A DNA stretch of 33,045 nt, from positions 12,857 through 45,901 of the forward strand of contig NZ_JANZKV010000287.1 of the NCBI RefSeq assembly GCF_025060895.1, in the 5' to 3' direction. The first letter of the stretch is position 1. Each line of letters starts with the position of its first letter. Positions 33,031-33,045 of this stretch are shown here, piece after piece. This DNA is from Stieleria sedimenti. GTDB taxonomy: Bacteria; Planctomycetota; Planctomycetia; Pirellulales; Pirellulaceae. The translations under genes were made by a program, and so were the position numbers. The notes beneath the pieces were generated by a model, which was given only the letters and a program-made list of their open reading frames with translations, ran no database searches and was not told the DNA's origin.

Positions 33031-33045
33031 TTAGCGGAACGGCGC
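33031..33045. repeat. Start of a third palindromic element copy, cut by the window end
   Basis: TTAGCGGAACGGCGC at the very end of the window is identical to 4276-4290, the left end of copy A. The rest of the element, if present, lies outside the window. Confidence 0.55.

Overview
The window looks like chromosomal DNA of a planctomycete, most likely a Pirellulaceae (Rhodopirellula-type) bacterium. This is inferred from gene content, not from a database match: a TAT-exported Gfo/Idh/MocA oxidoreductase, a PQQ-type propeller gene, a SUMF1-like lipid/periplasm-targeted protein, WXG100 without a visible secretion ATPase, few clear Shine-Dalgarno sites, GC-rich coding sequence, and dispersed palindromic intergenic repeats. 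There are no rRNA or tRNA genes, no CRISPR array and no intact insertion sequence.

Layout. 74-3419: a low-complexity exported protein (-) and, divergently, a THI5/SsuA-like substrate-binding lipoprotein (+), separated by a strong palindrome. 3417-6802, all (-): a small membrane protein, a WXG100 protein with an upstream TPR protein, and two small exported proteins, one Cys-rich. 7222-11686 (+): type IIA topoisomerase subunits A and B, separated by 14 perfect copies of a 7-bp repeat. 11801-21263 (-): a housekeeping block reading, in transcription order, ybaB-recR, rpoN, uvrC, an AMP-binding enzyme, a C4 zinc-ribbon coiled-coil protein, coaE, rho and ribH. 21471-24706 (+): a decayed PQQ-propeller gene, a SUMF1-like protein and a Gfo/Idh/MocA oxidoreductase. 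24703-32856 (-): in transcription order a 71-aa protein, an ABC ATPase, an ABC-2-like permease, an ABC exporter-like protein whose nucleotide-binding domain has lost every catalytic motif, an HlyD-type adaptor and a TolC-type outer-membrane protein.

The most unusual item is the last cassette: a type I secretion-like trio (inner-membrane ABC fold, adaptor, outer-membrane factor) in which the ABC component appears unable to hydrolyse ATP, placed downstream of an intact ABC ATPase/permease pair. Other items worth attention are the C-rich, G-poor rho leader (candidate autoregulatory rut site), the 98-bp heptamer microsatellite between the topoisomerase genes, a family of palindromic elements with inverted ends (two near-complete copies and one cut by the window end), and the PQQ gene that kept its two ends but lost its middle.
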